Origin: Puffinus mauretanicus
Lineage: Eukaryota > Chordata > Aves > Procellariiformes > Procellariidae
Direction: 5' to 3'
DNA: 64,000 bases
Assembly: GCA_023333565.1 (NCBI GenBank)
Contig: JAJKFH010001865.1
Span: 6,014,001-6,078,000, forward strand
The position numbers were made by a program, and so were the translations under genes. Of this stretch, positions 12,791-25,988 are shown piece after piece (position 1 is the stretch's first letter; each line of letters starts with the position of its first letter). The notes below the pieces were generated by a model that saw only the letters and a list, made by a program, of their open reading frames with translations, was not told the origin of the DNA and did no database searches.

Positions 12791-13410
12791 CAAGGATCTC
12801 TGATTTCTAGACTTGTCACTTGACTGATGTTAAGCAGTAGCTGCATTCAGAATCACCGCAAAGCTCTTGTGTGTGTGCAGTTGCCCCAGGAAGCACAAGA
12901 ACTAATGCAATCGCACCCAAACTGCACAGGCGCAGCAAGTCTAACACATCCTGGCTGCCCTCACCTGGCTCAGGTCACTTGGGCGGGGCTAGTAGCTTGG
13001 CGATACCCTGTTTGGGTAGAGAAACTCTTCACGTGATCTGGCAAGATAAAGTACAGCCCAACGAGTATCCCATTTTGTGATTCATCTGTTACGGTGTTAA
13101 CCACAAGCACGCTAGCTTCTGTCTTTCTGAGCGAGCCATCACTTACTGTAAAGCAAGTACACTTTTAATGAAACTCAGCACAGTACATTCAGTAGTTTCA
13201 TTAGTCTTTCATGTAATTCATCAGTCTTTCATGTAATCCATTACGTTCAGTTGAGCTAATCATACCAGGTGTCTTTCCTAACATGCCATTTTTAGTTTTT
13301 CTTCGTATTGCATAGGATTCTAGTATCAGTGTAAAAGCAGTCCTTCAGTGTGGGATAAAATTTCGTTGCTCTTCAAAATTCTGTTGCAACATTGTGTAAA
13401 TCATGTAATC
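12791..13410. other. Unique intergenic DNA with a short local duplication
   Basis: No supported gene. At about 13198-13242 a roughly 22-bp unit containing AGTCTTTCATGTAAT is repeated twice in tandem with small changes. Confidence 0.6.
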
Positions 13411-13545
13411 ATTTTGTGCCTCAGGTCTTCATCTGTAAGATGGTAATACTTTTGCTGCTATGGGATGGGAGGGAGTATTGTGACGATAAACCCATAAGTA
13501 CTTGGAATGTAATGGGATATTGCAATTAAAGATGGTAGGAAATAC
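13411..13545 (+). mobile_element. MIR-like SINE tail
   Basis: The order 'TGTGCCTCAG...TTCATCTGTAAGATGGTAATA' followed by a G-rich block, 'TTGTGACGATAAA' and an 'AGTACTTGGAA' block reproduces the 3' half of the ancient tRNA-derived MIR family. It is heavily diverged and has no 5' tRNA-like part. Assignment is by memory of the family core, not by alignment. Confidence 0.55.
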
Positions 13546-16500
13546 CTTACTAATAACAACTGGAGAATCCTTGCTGGAGATACAAAAGTTCTAAGGTCTG
13601 AATTCAGATTTTAACAGGACAATGCAAAACAGCTTTGAAAAGTAGCTTAGTTTTTGTTTCTTTGTGCTGTGCAAAACTGCAAAACTGCATACACAGTAAG
13701 GAATAAAATGAATGGGTCATAGCGTTACTGTGCACTTCATATCTCCTTAGACACTGAGCTTGCATGAAGTTGTTTAAGGGGGCAAGCTCAGCCCTACTCT
13801 CCCCAGTTTGTGTTAAAACTTTGAATAATGCACAGCTTTGTTGAATGTTTCAATGAATTTAAGGTTTCCTTCCAAATCTTTTCATAAGTTTAATCAATGG
13901 GTCAAACCACAAGATGGAGTTTGTGCAGTTTGTCATTGCAGGTTAGCAATGGCAGACATTAAGAGAAATTGCAGTAAAATATACTGTGCTAGGAAAAAAT
14001 GAAATAAAAAGTTCTGGTTCAGGAGTTAGACAGGATGGAATGCAACCACGTTTGCTGGGAAATTATATACGAGGTGGAGCTGAAATGTCCCAAATTTATT
14101 TTATTACTCCTTGGAACTGTCTTTGTTTAAAGTTCCTAATTTGTGTGTAAATGTTTTGTTTCAGAGAGGAAGCAAGAAGGGGGGAAATGATGTGACAGGT
14201 TTAATTATATTTAAGAGAATACAGAGGAGATCAAAGCCAAAGAGATAAAAGCTGCAACTACTGCATGGGCTGGAAATTTCTTCTGAATCATAAACACCTT
14301 TAAGTATAGTGCTTCAGAGGCAGCCGCCCTGAATTCAGGACAAAGTCACAGCTGAAATGGAAATCCTCTATTACAGTGTTTTATGACCTGCATTGGCTGC
14401 TGTTGGTGAGCCCCGTACTTACGCAGGCACCAAAATGTCTGGGAGCATTCACGAGAAAACAGTAAACCAAACAGTGCTGCCTAGGTCAGCGGCTCTAAAA
14501 TAACCCCCCACAGGCTGTATTGCTGCGAACTGTTTGCAGAGATGGCAGTTGACTGTGGGCCAAGAAAAATCAATCTTGTATCAACAGATGTAATCAGAAC
14601 CCCTATGGTGGTAATGACTCTGTCACAGTTTTCATTAGCTGGGAATGCTTTAGCTTTAGGAGGAATGGGTTTCCCGCCCACCGCTACCTTTTTATTGGTG
14701 CTATATGATCTATTACCGAATGAAAGTTATCAAACTGCTGCATCTCCTTTCTGAAAGCCAATACTTAATAAAGGGAGTGTAAGCCAAAGCAAGATGCTGC
14801 CAATATTTTAAGCAAAGGTCCATTCCACAGTTTTTGCTTCTGTTGGCTTGCCCTAAACCCACTAATCCTATGCTCTGCTTTCCTCAAAGCATTGCTGCTA
14901 TGTTTGCCCTCTTCAGAGAAAAAAAAAACAGAAGCCCCACACTGTTCTCTGGGAAGCCGCTCATCCCTCTGTCCCCCCGACTCTGCACCCTGATCCTCTG
15001 GACCCAGCACTCCTCCATCTCAAGTTTCTAATGGAAATTTCTTGTCTTCTTGAAGAAGTGCGTGGTAAGATGCCTGTTGCCTCTGCTACCAAGACCTACG
15101 GTAAAAAGAAAAAAGGCATTAAGTTGCCTTGGGCTTGGGGGCATTTGATTGAATAGAAAGAACAAGTATTTTTCTCGGGGGGCAGAAGTCAGATACTCAG
15201 TGTGATCCTTTTGCTTTTTCAGGGGGTGGTATCTATTGTTGGTGCACATAAGTGAGTAGAGCCGCTGTGAGAAACAAGGTGGTATTCAATGTTGCTGAAG
15301 GACTGTTGGAAGTCACTCACCTCTGAGCTCCTCTCCAGGCTCTTTCTTTCCTCCTCTGCCATTTTTCAGACTCAGGGTAGTTCAGGTGGCTTAGCCACTT
15401 CTCTGCACCTCTGAAAGACCCAGTCAAGAGGATGAAATAGAAATGCTCATAATTCTCTTAGTTCAGTCCCAAAATTGTAGAAGTCTTCACGCTAGCAAGA
15501 AGGGGTGCATGTATTTTTTTATTTTCCTGCTGATGTTTATACATACATATATTGTAAATATGCATACCTGGAAAGTGCTATCACATACATACCATTCATG
15601 CAGTCACTTGAAATCTATACACCAAGACTAAATGTCTTTTTTGCACACAGCAGGCTATACTCAACAGGAGTAATGGTGTTGCTGCAGAAGCTATTCTTCA
15701 TAGCTTGCTAGGCACTGGGGGCTTGTAATTAGCCATTTAAAAATTCCTGGATGCTTCTGGGAATTATTTGCATGTGTGGGCAGTGAAAAGAGGGTGTCGG
15801 AGCCACATGGAGCGCACCGGTGCATGCAGGTACAGCAGCTCATATAAACTGCCACATCAAGGCTACTACGCATAGGCTTATTGATCTGTTATTACAGATT
15901 AGACCAGCTCATCTGAAGCATAATGAAACTGCGTTACATTGAAGGATAAGCTTGCAAACATGTTTGTAGTGGTGCCAGTGGAGGCTGTGTCAGAATCCAC
16001 TGCTCATCCGCTCAGGTAGCAATAAACTGAGTTCATTGCAAACTGGCCAGGGAAAACCCTGGGTAGTCTAGATGACCATAGATGTTCTGATCTTGCACTC
16101 TTTTCACATAGGAGAGAGTGATCTACTGTGTATAAATTTGGGTCAAGGTTTGCCCAACTCTCCCCAAAATTTGGTGCTCATCCAGAACATTCTATGCTGC
16201 TTCTCAAAGGCATTATTTTGCTATTCATGTTTATGCCCAGGGGAACTATCTAATCATTTGAGTATAGATAACTGGGCAGGAAAAAAGGGATCAATCTTTG
16301 TGATATTTTTAGTAGTGCTTATTTACTGCAGTCATCCCAGAGATAGGCTGTTATATGGCATATCAATACCGCTGGTTGTGAAGAATGTGAAGGTGTGTGA
16401 AAATGAAAGCTCTAGGAGTTTTATGAAGTAGAACGGATAGGGATCACTTCCAGTATCAGACAAGAACATTTTTTACATGATATTGAACAGAACTTCAGAA

Positions 16501-18187
16501 GCCTGTGGTACTTTTAATGTAGCTTTTCCAGACACTATTAGATAAAAAGCTGTGTGCGCACACTTTGAGTGGCAAAATATATACTGCAACCATATCATAG
16601 ATAAAGTGTGTGTGAACAAACGCAATGTATCAAACCACTTTGTTTCCACAAGGAGACTGTCCACATTTTCATAAGAGGATTTTTTTTTTGATTACTTGTA
16701 TCTAATCAACTGGTAAAAGCAGATTGTCTTTTGAATAGCGTAGGGCACACTTCGTACACACAGAATATACTTTCCTATGTACACCTAGTTCATACACATT
16801 GCATAACTTCTGCAGCTCCAACTTTACATAGCAATGTTACTAAAGCTGTTATACATGGCTTACAACTTCAAAACAACATTTTAGCATCTCTGAAGCCCAC
16901 ACAATTTTTCTTAAAGCTGTGTGAAAAAGCACATTTTCACAGTCCCTTTGGAGTTAACCTTCTGTAATCAATACAAGCTTTTTCCCTGCCTCTCCACTCA
17001 CTGACAGCATCAAGAAGGCTAAGGCTTTGGCTTTGTGTCAAATTTAGGAAAGACTTATCCCTTTTTTCAGAAGGTGTCAGAGGAGGTAAAATGATATTTC
17101 CAAGTTCTTTCCTATGCCAAAAATTCCTTTTCTCAAGTACCTTACTGGCCATAGGGTGGGAGATAACAGAAAGCCTGGAGTGTGGGGCTTCAGAGCAAGT
17201 GCCAGCAAAAAGCTCCATGGGACTGCCTGGGCTCGGCATTTGTCATTCCCCAGTCCATCGGGGCATATAGTCCAGTATTAAATCTAAAGCCCTTAAACCT
17301 CCTTAAGACTGCCCAGCTGTTTTGCAGGCACAGCCTCAAAGACTTAAAAGTCATGGGGTACAATGGGGATTTTATAGCAAAAACAAGATCCAAGCCAAGC
17401 CTTCAGTGGCTTGAATGCATGGATATGCTACAGGAGATTTCTAAGAAGCAACACACGCTGCAGAAAATTCTCCCAAATACAAGCAGGATTTAAATCTGTG
17501 CATCGTTACATATTTTTTCACCTCTATAATGAGAGATCCATTAATCATATTTCCTAAAAATAAAGGGAGCACATAGATTTATCATTTCCTCATAAAGGCA
17601 AGAACTTCTGAAATAAGGTATCGCTGCCACGCCATCCACTGACAGTGGGAAAATTTCTAGTAAACGTTTTTCCTCCACTGTATCCTTACGATCTACATAA
17701 TGAGGCCCTACTCCTAAATGTTTAAAATCCATACTCCAAAAGAGCTGAACAAATGAATGTCTGGAAGTATTGCAAATACTTTTTTTTGTCCTAAAACAAT
17801 GGTGTAAAAAATGGTATTATATATTTAAGAAAATGGCTTTAGTTCAATGGCATTTCTCACACAGAAATTTTTTCAACAAAAAGTTTCCATTTACTGCAAA
17901 GGAAGAGGTGAATGCTTAAAGAAAGTGCAAGTCCTCAAATTTACCAGTGGAATTACAGCTAAAGCAAGAAAACTGTTGTTTAAATAGGTGCTGTTACAGC
18001 AAAAGATCATTAACTATAAACCTTTTTGTTTGCAAAGTTTTGTGTTAGGTTATACTGGTCATCACATATGTGGTTTTGCATACAACTATATCCTCTGATT
18101 TCATGCCAGAGGCAATAATGTATGTTCAGGGTTGGCCAGAACTGGTGCTAGTGAAGGGGACGGTGTGTGTATGGGGGGAAGGCAATG
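13546..18187. other. Unique AT-rich intergenic DNA
   Basis: No supported gene. The longest open frames (16072-16431 +, 119 codons; 17182-17493 +, 103 codons) lack recognisable domains, and the second is also open on the opposite strand. Short A and T runs occur near 14920 and 16680. Confidence 0.6.
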
Positions 18188-18369
18188 CCAGCCTTCATTT
18201 TTCAGTGAATTCTGAAAAGATTTTGTATCTGAAGGACTTTAGGTACAGCAAAGACACTTTTTTTTTCTGTGTTATACCCATACCAGGACTGTGATAACTA
18301 TTGGCTTCCTTATCAGAGAAAGAGACCTTCTGAAAGCCTATGTAAGCTTGTCAGGATTTACCAGGAGTG
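18188..18369 (+). repeat. Left arm of a ~180-bp inverted repeat
   Basis: Begins CCAGCCTTCATTTTTCAG and ends TTTACCAGGAGTG. The reverse complement of 19212-19390 matches it end to end with roughly nine differences, including a variable T-rich tract near 18258-18270, so identity is about 95% by eye. The similarity stops abruptly at both ends. I could not assign the unit to a known family, and it encodes nothing recognisable. Confidence 0.9.
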
Positions 18370-19211
18370 GTTAGGACTATACCAAAAAACCTACAGTTTT
18401 CATGTATCAAAAAAACATGATAGATGCATGATTTTCACAAGAGAATTAAATGCTAATACAACATCAGATCATCATCTTTATGCAGATGGCTTTTCACCTA
18501 TCTTTACAGCATTCTAGTTCAGTTGTAGCAATATTTTGCATTCTTGCCTAGACAGCATAACATAATGTCATGCAGAAATACTGCAGATTTTATTATTATT
18601 AATAGCAGTTAATTAATTTATATTATGAATGAACTAACTCATACACTTCAAACAGTATACGAGCACTTATTGCAATGGGGCAGCTTCACCGTCTCTCTTT
18701 GTTTTAACATGTCTATCCTGCACTGTGCTGTGCAGGGATACCCATCGTGTAGACAAAAGTACAATTCCCTGGTGGTTAAGGGTGTAAGTGTTGATGTAGT
18801 CCTCTTCTAAGAAAAAGCTCCAGCACAACGTCATGGATCATGTATCTTAAATTTTGTTATTGGGAATAATCACTTCTGGTTATGGTAGTGTGCAAGCAGT
18901 GAGAGAGGGATGCTGATTTATGTTGATAGCTGTGCTGTCCGCTCTACTTGATCCTGGACTATGAAGTTTTGGGGTGGTAGCTATTAGAGCCACACACAGG
19001 TTCCCCCAGGGATAACACCCATGTGCTAATAAACAGTGTAAATAATAAATATGCTACCTGATGACTTCCTAGTAATGAAATTAATGCCACTTGAACAAAG
19101 AAAAAGACAAAACCAGCATGCAGAGTAAAGCAAGAAGGTCCTTCCTAGCTTTCCCAGGAGAATGAGTTTTATCTTGTGTGCTCTGCTGGATCTTTGAGAA
19201 ACTATGCAAAG
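18370..19211. other. Spacer of the inverted repeat
   Basis: 842 bp of AT-rich sequence (for example TTATTATTATTAATAG near 18590) with no recognisable gene. If the arms paired, this would form the loop. Confidence 0.6.
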
Positions 19212-19390
19212 CACTCCTGGTAAATCCTGAAAGCTTATATAGGCTTTCAGAAGGTCTTTTTCTCTGATAAGGAAGCCAATAGTTATCACAGTCCTGATAT
19301 GGGTATAACACAGAAGAAGAAGAGTCTTTGCTGTACCTAAATCCTTCAGATACAAAATCTTTTCAGAATTCACTGAAAAATGAAGGCTGG
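19212..19390 (-). repeat. Right arm of the ~180-bp inverted repeat
   Basis: Reverse-complement partner of 18188-18369. It is three bases shorter: it lacks single bases in two places and has TTC-type changes in the T-rich tract. A 124-codon minus-strand frame (19026-19400) crosses it, but the equivalent frame in the other arm is broken, so it is not a conserved protein. Confidence 0.9.
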
Positions 19391-20734
19391 AAGCAAGCAC
19401 ATTATTTGCGGCTTTTTCAGAGTTATTGGGGCCTCTTAAGTAGATGCTTAGAGCATCTGAGTAGCTTTAGGAATATGTATTACTTAAGAGAGAGGGTAGC
19501 CACCACAGGCTACTGAATAATATTGACTCTGTTTTAAAACACAGGTGTGTTTATCATGTGAGCCAGTTCTCTGGCCATACATTTAGAACGGCTGTTGGAC
19601 TAGGAATGCCACATTAATGACTTCAAAGGGATTCACTTTTACTGTAGGAGAAGACTTTACTGGTGTAGCCATTTCCAGTGTTTTCCAGTCTCTGTTAGAG
19701 AGCAGTGTGAGGGGGATCATGATCATGACCCTGAGGACAGTATGTGTTCAGGGCATTGCAACACTGCTGCATCCTGAGTACACTGTAAGTAAGTTGAACA
19801 TCTGTCTTAAGGCACTAGCAAATTATCTGAGTCTCCACGATCAGGGTGTCATGGATTTAATGAAAACCCTAAAACTTCTCTGTATGATCACGGGAAAGCA
19901 TTATCGTTACAAACACACAGAACAGATTCACATATTTATTTGTGAGTGACGGAATTTTCTTTTCTCTTTAGAAAGCCAGTCTTTGGCAGTCCTAACATTC
20001 TCCATGGTTTAATTTTTAAGGCAAATCTTTCTATAGTTCTCCTGCTGTAGCTGTAACAATTCAAAATAGTGATTAAACAGACATCTCCTGCTGGTTAAGA
20101 CTCCTCTGTGATATGTTCTGGGACTGAACGCCATTCTATTTTTAAATGTTGGGCAATTATATGGCAATAAGTTAAATCTGAGAAATGCAGTAAAAGTGAA
20201 GAAAAAATAGTTTTCTAATTGAAATAGAATAGATAAAGCAAAAAGGTATTTTTTCATTCTCAGTAGTAAACAATTAATGGTATTTAATAGGAGAGAAACA
20301 CATGTGGATTTTGAAGTGGATTATAAGAATCTACACTTGGGTGTTTTGTGGTGGACACAGAAAAACACATTTGTGATATTATTCATAGTTCCAGATGTTT
20401 CCTCGAAAAATGTTTTATTTCTTTAGTTATATTTAAAGCAATAATATGTTTGTACATGAAAATATGTAAATATATATAAAAGGATTAACCCCTTGGCAAA
20501 AAATTATGACTGCATTCGAGTGTTTTATTCCCACAGTGTTACCCGAGTAATCAGATGGTTCAGTAGCAATACTGAAATTTCTTTGAGCTCATCATTAGCC
20601 CTTCTTATTTGACATTCCCAGCAATTAACCCCCGTGCCCTGAGACAGAGCCTCACCGTGGGTGACACAGAGACATCACCGCCAGCCCTAAAGCTACTTCT
20701 GTCAAGGACTTTGGAAGTGGTGTGCCCGAGTCTG
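19391..20734. other. Unique intergenic DNA
   Basis: No supported gene. The open frame 19617-19949 (+, 110 codons) has no recognisable domain. Confidence 0.55.
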
Positions 20735-20890
20735 GACGCCGTGGTGGTCAGGGCTCAGGATCCTGGCTCTGTCGTTAACCTGCAGCACAACCTTTCAGCC
20801 GGGCAGTTCAGCTCCCACTACTGCCCTCACCTTTCTCACCTGCATCTGTCTGGCCCATTTAGACGGTGGGTTTGCTCATGGGCACACTGA
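20735..20890 (+). mobile_element. Possible very decayed MIR-like SINE
   Basis: 'GGATCCTGGCTCTGTCGTTAACC' followed by 'CTCACCTGCATCTGT' and 'CCATTTAGACGGTGGG' keeps the order of MIR core and tail blocks but with heavy divergence. It sits in a GC-richer patch (20609-20890) whose open frame has no domain. Confidence 0.35.
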
Positions 20891-23550
20891 TGTTGCTGTA
20901 CCGGCAGGTATGCACACTGTACTGTACTACTATACTAGCCTCCTTCCTTGTCAGGGCCTGCAGCTGGTAATGCAACGTGAAGGGAGAACTCATGGCACCC
21001 TTTTCTGAGCTACACTTTCATCTCCTGAATTACTTACATTTAGTTACACATCTGTAAATATAGGAACATCTGCAATACAATGCAATAAAGAAGAAAGAAG
21101 TATGACTCGTTCACTGGCATCTGAAGCTCAGTTAATCTTTGCTCCTTTGGACTGGGCAGCTAATACCTTCCAGCTAGTGCTGGTGAAGTTGGGCACTTAC
21201 CTGTGCAGTTAGATAAGGAGTGGTATATAGTTCATTAATTCATGAAAACCCTTTGCTTGTTAGTTTTACAACTTGGGAAGCAGGCCTTTAAGGGAACTGC
21301 AACTAAACATTTGTGAAGGACAATATGTACTCTCCTCAAGTTCAGTTTGAGTGTGGTGGCAAGGTCTAGGGACAATAAGGAGAGGTTTCTCTGTTGTCAA
21401 AACAGCACCTTGAGCACCGTCAGGGACAGCAGCAGATGTTCAGCCTCCTCTGTTTACTGATGTACACGGCAAAGCCTCATCCAGTCCTTTAAAATGCCTG
21501 CTGCAATGCTTTCAGAGAAAGTACTGTCTAGGAGAACTACTCCTAATGTTTTGCCTTCCCAAGAGCCTTACTTAGATTTATTATATCATATTTATATTTT
21601 ATATTATTATTTAATTAATTTTATAAAAATTCAATGGCTTAAAGGCTGGTAAATAAGAGGATTATGGATAATGGGAAAATAATTGTTTGCTTCATCTGAT
21701 TGCCATGAAGGTAAATGAACAGAATGCACAAACTATGAAGCACCTGAAATACAGATTCTGATTTTTCAGCTTCTGCCCTTAATGCCAATAGCAAGTGAAG
21801 GCTCAAAACTAGCTCTGAGGCAGCAACGTTGATATAAATTACCTCATTTTAGTAAAGAGCACAACTAATGAATGTCATTTGCTGTTACTGCATTGTTTTG
21901 TTAGTGAGCTTTCTATGCAACTAACAATTCTTCATTTCTTTTCTGCTTTCAATTATCTTGTTAACTTGTGGTTTCCTTTTTTAATAGATATTCCTGTCTT
22001 CCTTAGCCAGGCTATTTGTACTTTTTTAAGGTCTCCCACTGCTCAATGCTTATATTATTCCTCATAAACCTCTTAAAACAGTGCCCTTTTCTGTTTGGCT
22101 TTAACAGGGTTGAATGTCAATTGTAGTTTTTCCTCTGTTTTATAAATACATCCCATTTTATTGAAGGTTCCTGGCAACAGAGAGAAACCCAAGCCAAAGT
22201 CCTTGGTAAATGTTGCATTCCTCAGATGCAGATTTTGCTTGCTTGGTTAACTGTGGCAAGTTTGCCATTCTAAACCATCACAGTCCTCCTTAGTGCACAA
22301 ATAGATAAGATTAAAACAAAGTAAAGTAACATAAGATGAAGCGAAAAAGCTTTCCTGATCATATGAAAACTAGCAACATTTCCAGATTTTAGCACTGCTG
22401 ACCAGAAGCATTTTGGTTTTGTGCAGTTTTTTTTGGTTTTGTGCACTGCGGGAAAAGTTGCCTATTTGAACCCTGTGCATTTAAATGATCCATGATTAAG
22501 CCTACTTTAAACATTCACATTGAGAGGAAGGTATTAAAGGTATGAACAGCCACAAAGATATGGCTGCTCTTATGCTTTTTTATGTTTTTACTGACTTTGA
22601 ATTTGATTGTCTTTTAGGGCATCTGAAACCCTTAATGGGTATGTTTTTGCCACCATATATGTTCTCAGCAAAATCACGTAAATGTGTAAGTAGGCCCAGA
22701 TGGGTACGTAATCGTCCATGACGCTTCAGAATGTCTTTCTGATACTTGAGCCCATTGTCACTAAGCAACATAATAGAAGGCAGAGCAGTAGTTCATAACA
22801 GTAGCAAACTGCATCCTGATACTGAAGAGGTACAGGGTGCTTTGGTTAAAATAGAAACCGAACACGCACTTTTGTCCAGTACGTCCTCTGAACCCATCAC
22901 GTGCAATTTCTCCCTGGAGGTGAAGGAACAAAGTGCCTGTTCTTCATTTGAGGGGATTTGTTTGCCTTTTGCTGTGAATGGTTTGAGGATAGCTAATGGT
23001 TTGCAAATGTCTGGGATCTAGGTTTTATGCGTTACAACTAATTTTCTGGAGCAGCCTTCTAGTAAAGAGAGAAGAAAGCTAAGACATCTAACTGACATTA
23101 AAATGATTCTTGACACATTTATGGATGTTATGTACATTTAGTAGTGGCAGTAAGGACCTTGACTCAGTGACCCACCAAATCGTTGAGTTCTGTATTGGAA
23201 GGGTTTCCTTCACCTTAAATTTTGTATGTTTTCATTGTTATTTCTGTGCCTTGCTTTTCAACAGGAAGTAGAAGGAGAAACATAAGGAGATACAGGCTAA
23301 GCCATTATCAATTATGTCTTCAAATTAAACTTGGGATACCTGAAAGTTTGGGTACATTTACTGATACAGGAATACAGCTAAATCTCACCACCTAAAGGTC
23401 ACAGGAAAAAACTATTCTCAGAACCTTACCATAAGCCATATCCTTGAGATTTGCATCTCTTTTCAAAGAAGATTCATATGACATTTGGAACATCTTCTAA
23501 GCTTTTGGAGTGTTATCTGACATGAAGGTTGGGATGAGCTGAGAAATAGG
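20891..23550. other. Unique AT-rich intergenic DNA
   Basis: No supported gene. AT-rich core at 21570-21630. A small local duplication of TTTTGGTTTTGTGCA occurs at about 22408-22446. Confidence 0.6.
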
Positions 23551-23850
23551 AGTCACGAATCTTTTCCCAGCCCTTGCACTGACTTGCTGTGTGACCTTAG
23601 GCAAGTGGCTCTGGCGAACACTTTAGGAGCTCTCTCTGATCTTGTGTTCTTTGACTGTTGTTTGTTTTCTTGTTCATCTAGAAAATTTTCTTTTCAGGTA
23701 TAAGTTACGAAAGGAAAGGAAAAGGAAACCACTGGTGTTTAACGCCATTAGCAGCCAAACTGCATGGGACTCCAACCAGCATTATTTAAAAAAGGCTGCA
23801 TTAAACTCTGTGCCTCAGTTATGCCATCTCTAAAAGGGGGAAAATAATGT
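23551..23850 (+). mobile_element. MIR-like SINE interrupted by ~190 bp
   Basis: The left part (23551-23610) reads 'GCACTGACTTGCTGTGTGACC' then 'TTAGGCAAGTGGCT', a close match to the MIR core. The right part (23801-23850) reads 'CTCTGTGCCTCAGTTATGCC' then 'ATCTCTAAAAGGGGGAAAATAATG', the block that normally follows directly. About 190 bp (23611-23800) lie between them and are not MIR. Confidence 0.7.
23611..23800. other. Insertion splitting the MIR
   Basis: A/G-rich sequence of about 190 bp (AAAGGAAAGGAAAAGG near 23711) between two MIR blocks that are normally contiguous. GGCT occurs at both junctions and may be a target duplication. No family recognised. Confidence 0.35.
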
Positions 23851-24655
23851 GGATAATAAACTGCTCATGGTTTGCAAATGAAAATAATATTACTGCACAA
23901 AAGCAAAATATTATTTTATTTTAAGGTTTCTGATTGCTATGCATAACTCAGAGAATCTTCACGTTGTCATGAATGACAAATCTATCTTCTGTTTTGCCTC
24001 CTACGAAAGGGAAAACTTTGGCATCCTGAAGTATGCCTTAAAGGCAATGCTGCCTTTGGGATCTCACATTAACATAATGATAAATGTGCTGTGTATTGCT
24101 TGAAAATGCTATGCGCCAACGTGTCAGAATATGTTTTCCCTGCACACCTCTCGATTAGCATCTTATTTACATATTGGCAGGAAAAGGATTCTAAGACCTA
24201 CAAAATAAAGTATGTTTTAATATGGTCTTCTCTAAGGCCAAAGTATTAGTTCCAAAAGCAGTTATCTGCTGGCATGTCTTTCAGAGGTAGTGGGGATGAG
24301 TTACACATTTTGAAGTACTGAACCCATGTGTGTTTCAGCAAATAGTAGTAGTGGTGATACGTTTTACCAACTTATACTAGTGTTGAATTTACTGTATAAT
24401 TCAGGCTCAATACATACCTTGGACAAAACCACTTCCCCCCATTCCCTGATCTGCCACAGGAAGTTTAGCTTTTAGAAAGCTAAAGAGTCTAAAGACAAAA
24501 TACCTAAGTTTAGTGGAATTTATCATTGATTTAATTCTTTTTGTCTGCCAAGTAGTATGAAAATGTAGAAGAAAATAGTGAAAGCTTCTAACATCATTGG
24601 TAATTTGTTTCTTGTTGGTTTTGGTTAAGACATAGTATATATTGATTATTCTTTA

Positions 24656-24680
24656 TTTTGTTTTGTTTTGTTTTGTTTTT
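24656..24680 (+). repeat. (TTTTG)n simple repeat
   Basis: Four TTTTG units followed by T5. Confidence 0.9.
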
Positions 24681-25922
24681 AAATAATTTCCACAGGTTAT
24701 CTCATCATCTTGCATTTCCAGTATCTCACAGTATTCAGAAGCTCCACATTCTAGATATCTGTTTTAGCAGTGGCAAGCATGAGAATATGTATGCAGTAAA
24801 AAAACCACTGAAATGATAGTTGCTATTCCTTCTATATAAATTAAAGATACCGTTGACATTGTAATTTATACTTGAGCAGTGCTTATCCTTATTATTAGTA
24901 ACCCTTCAGGCTAGGGACTGTACGAGTGCATCACAAAAACACTCTATCTTATTTAGTTGAGTCAAAATAAACTTCAAGATACAATGTACAGATAATATAA
25001 ACAGGTAGGAACCTGCAAAGAATGCATGGCCAAAATGATGACGAGAATCATACCACATTAATAGACTAAACAATTTTGTAGCATCATGGGAAAATAAGTG
25101 TATCTTTTCACATCTGAGGACAGATGTGAAAGAAGCTAATGAAGTAGCCTTAGGTAAGGGAGATGTTATTTTCAGGAAGATGCTGCCTCTGTAAGACATC
25201 CTTTATCAAAGTTGGTGAAAAGAATGCTGTAGCACTTGAGATGTGATCAGAGCAGATGAGCCCATTAGACACTTAGAGAAGCAAAAAAGATTGTATCTTA
25301 GAGCTGCTATTATGGTTTAGGGACAAAAAATTCCTAAACCCTTCTCTGAAGCAGACATAGCCTGGATGCTGTGCCTGGAGATGCCAGGGAGGAAGAGGGG
25401 AGGTATCGGTCACCATCTTCTGGAAAGGGCATAGCAGAGCTTGAAGAGAAAGATTAGATATTCCAATTTGTTCTTTTTGATTTTGAAATGAAAACTAGAA
25501 AAAAGTGGGGTCAGGGGGACAACTAAAATTGCAGTTTAGAGGAAAGACAGCTCAAGAATGAGGATACAGGTTTCTGAACTGTTAGAATAGAGTTGGTAGA
25601 TTAATTCATGTTTTCATTGACTTTTACAAATGGTTCTGAGCAAAGAGTTGGTTCAGGCTATGATAAATATTATTTTGAATGTTACAATATAATGCACAGC
25701 AAACTAATATCCCCTCAAGCAATGAATGTAAATAGAATTGTTGATATAATATTTCTGGAGGTTATGTTATTTTAATCAGCTCTAGAGAGACTATCTCTGG
25801 GAAGTGCCGCTCTGATGTTGAATGTTACTGGCTCCTACTGGCGACCGTGATGTCTGAAACAAGAATAGTTCAGTTCAGAAAATCTGGAAAGCTGCCAGAC
25901 CCAGCTGAACTCAGTGGATCAA

Positions 25923-25988
25923 ATTCTGCTGTTTTTACACATGAGCAGCTGTGTTGACTTCATTAGGGTCTCATGTGTATAACAGAAT
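25923..25988. repeat. Ancient palindromic repeat remnant
   Basis: ACACATGAG (25937-25945) and its reverse complement CTCATGTGT (25970-25978) are flanked by ATTCTG (25923-25928) and CAGAAT (25983-25988). The central text 'GACTTCATTAGGGTC' and 'CAAATTCTGCT' resemble a palindromic interspersed repeat seen in sauropsid genomes (inference from memory, no family name verified). Confidence 0.45.
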
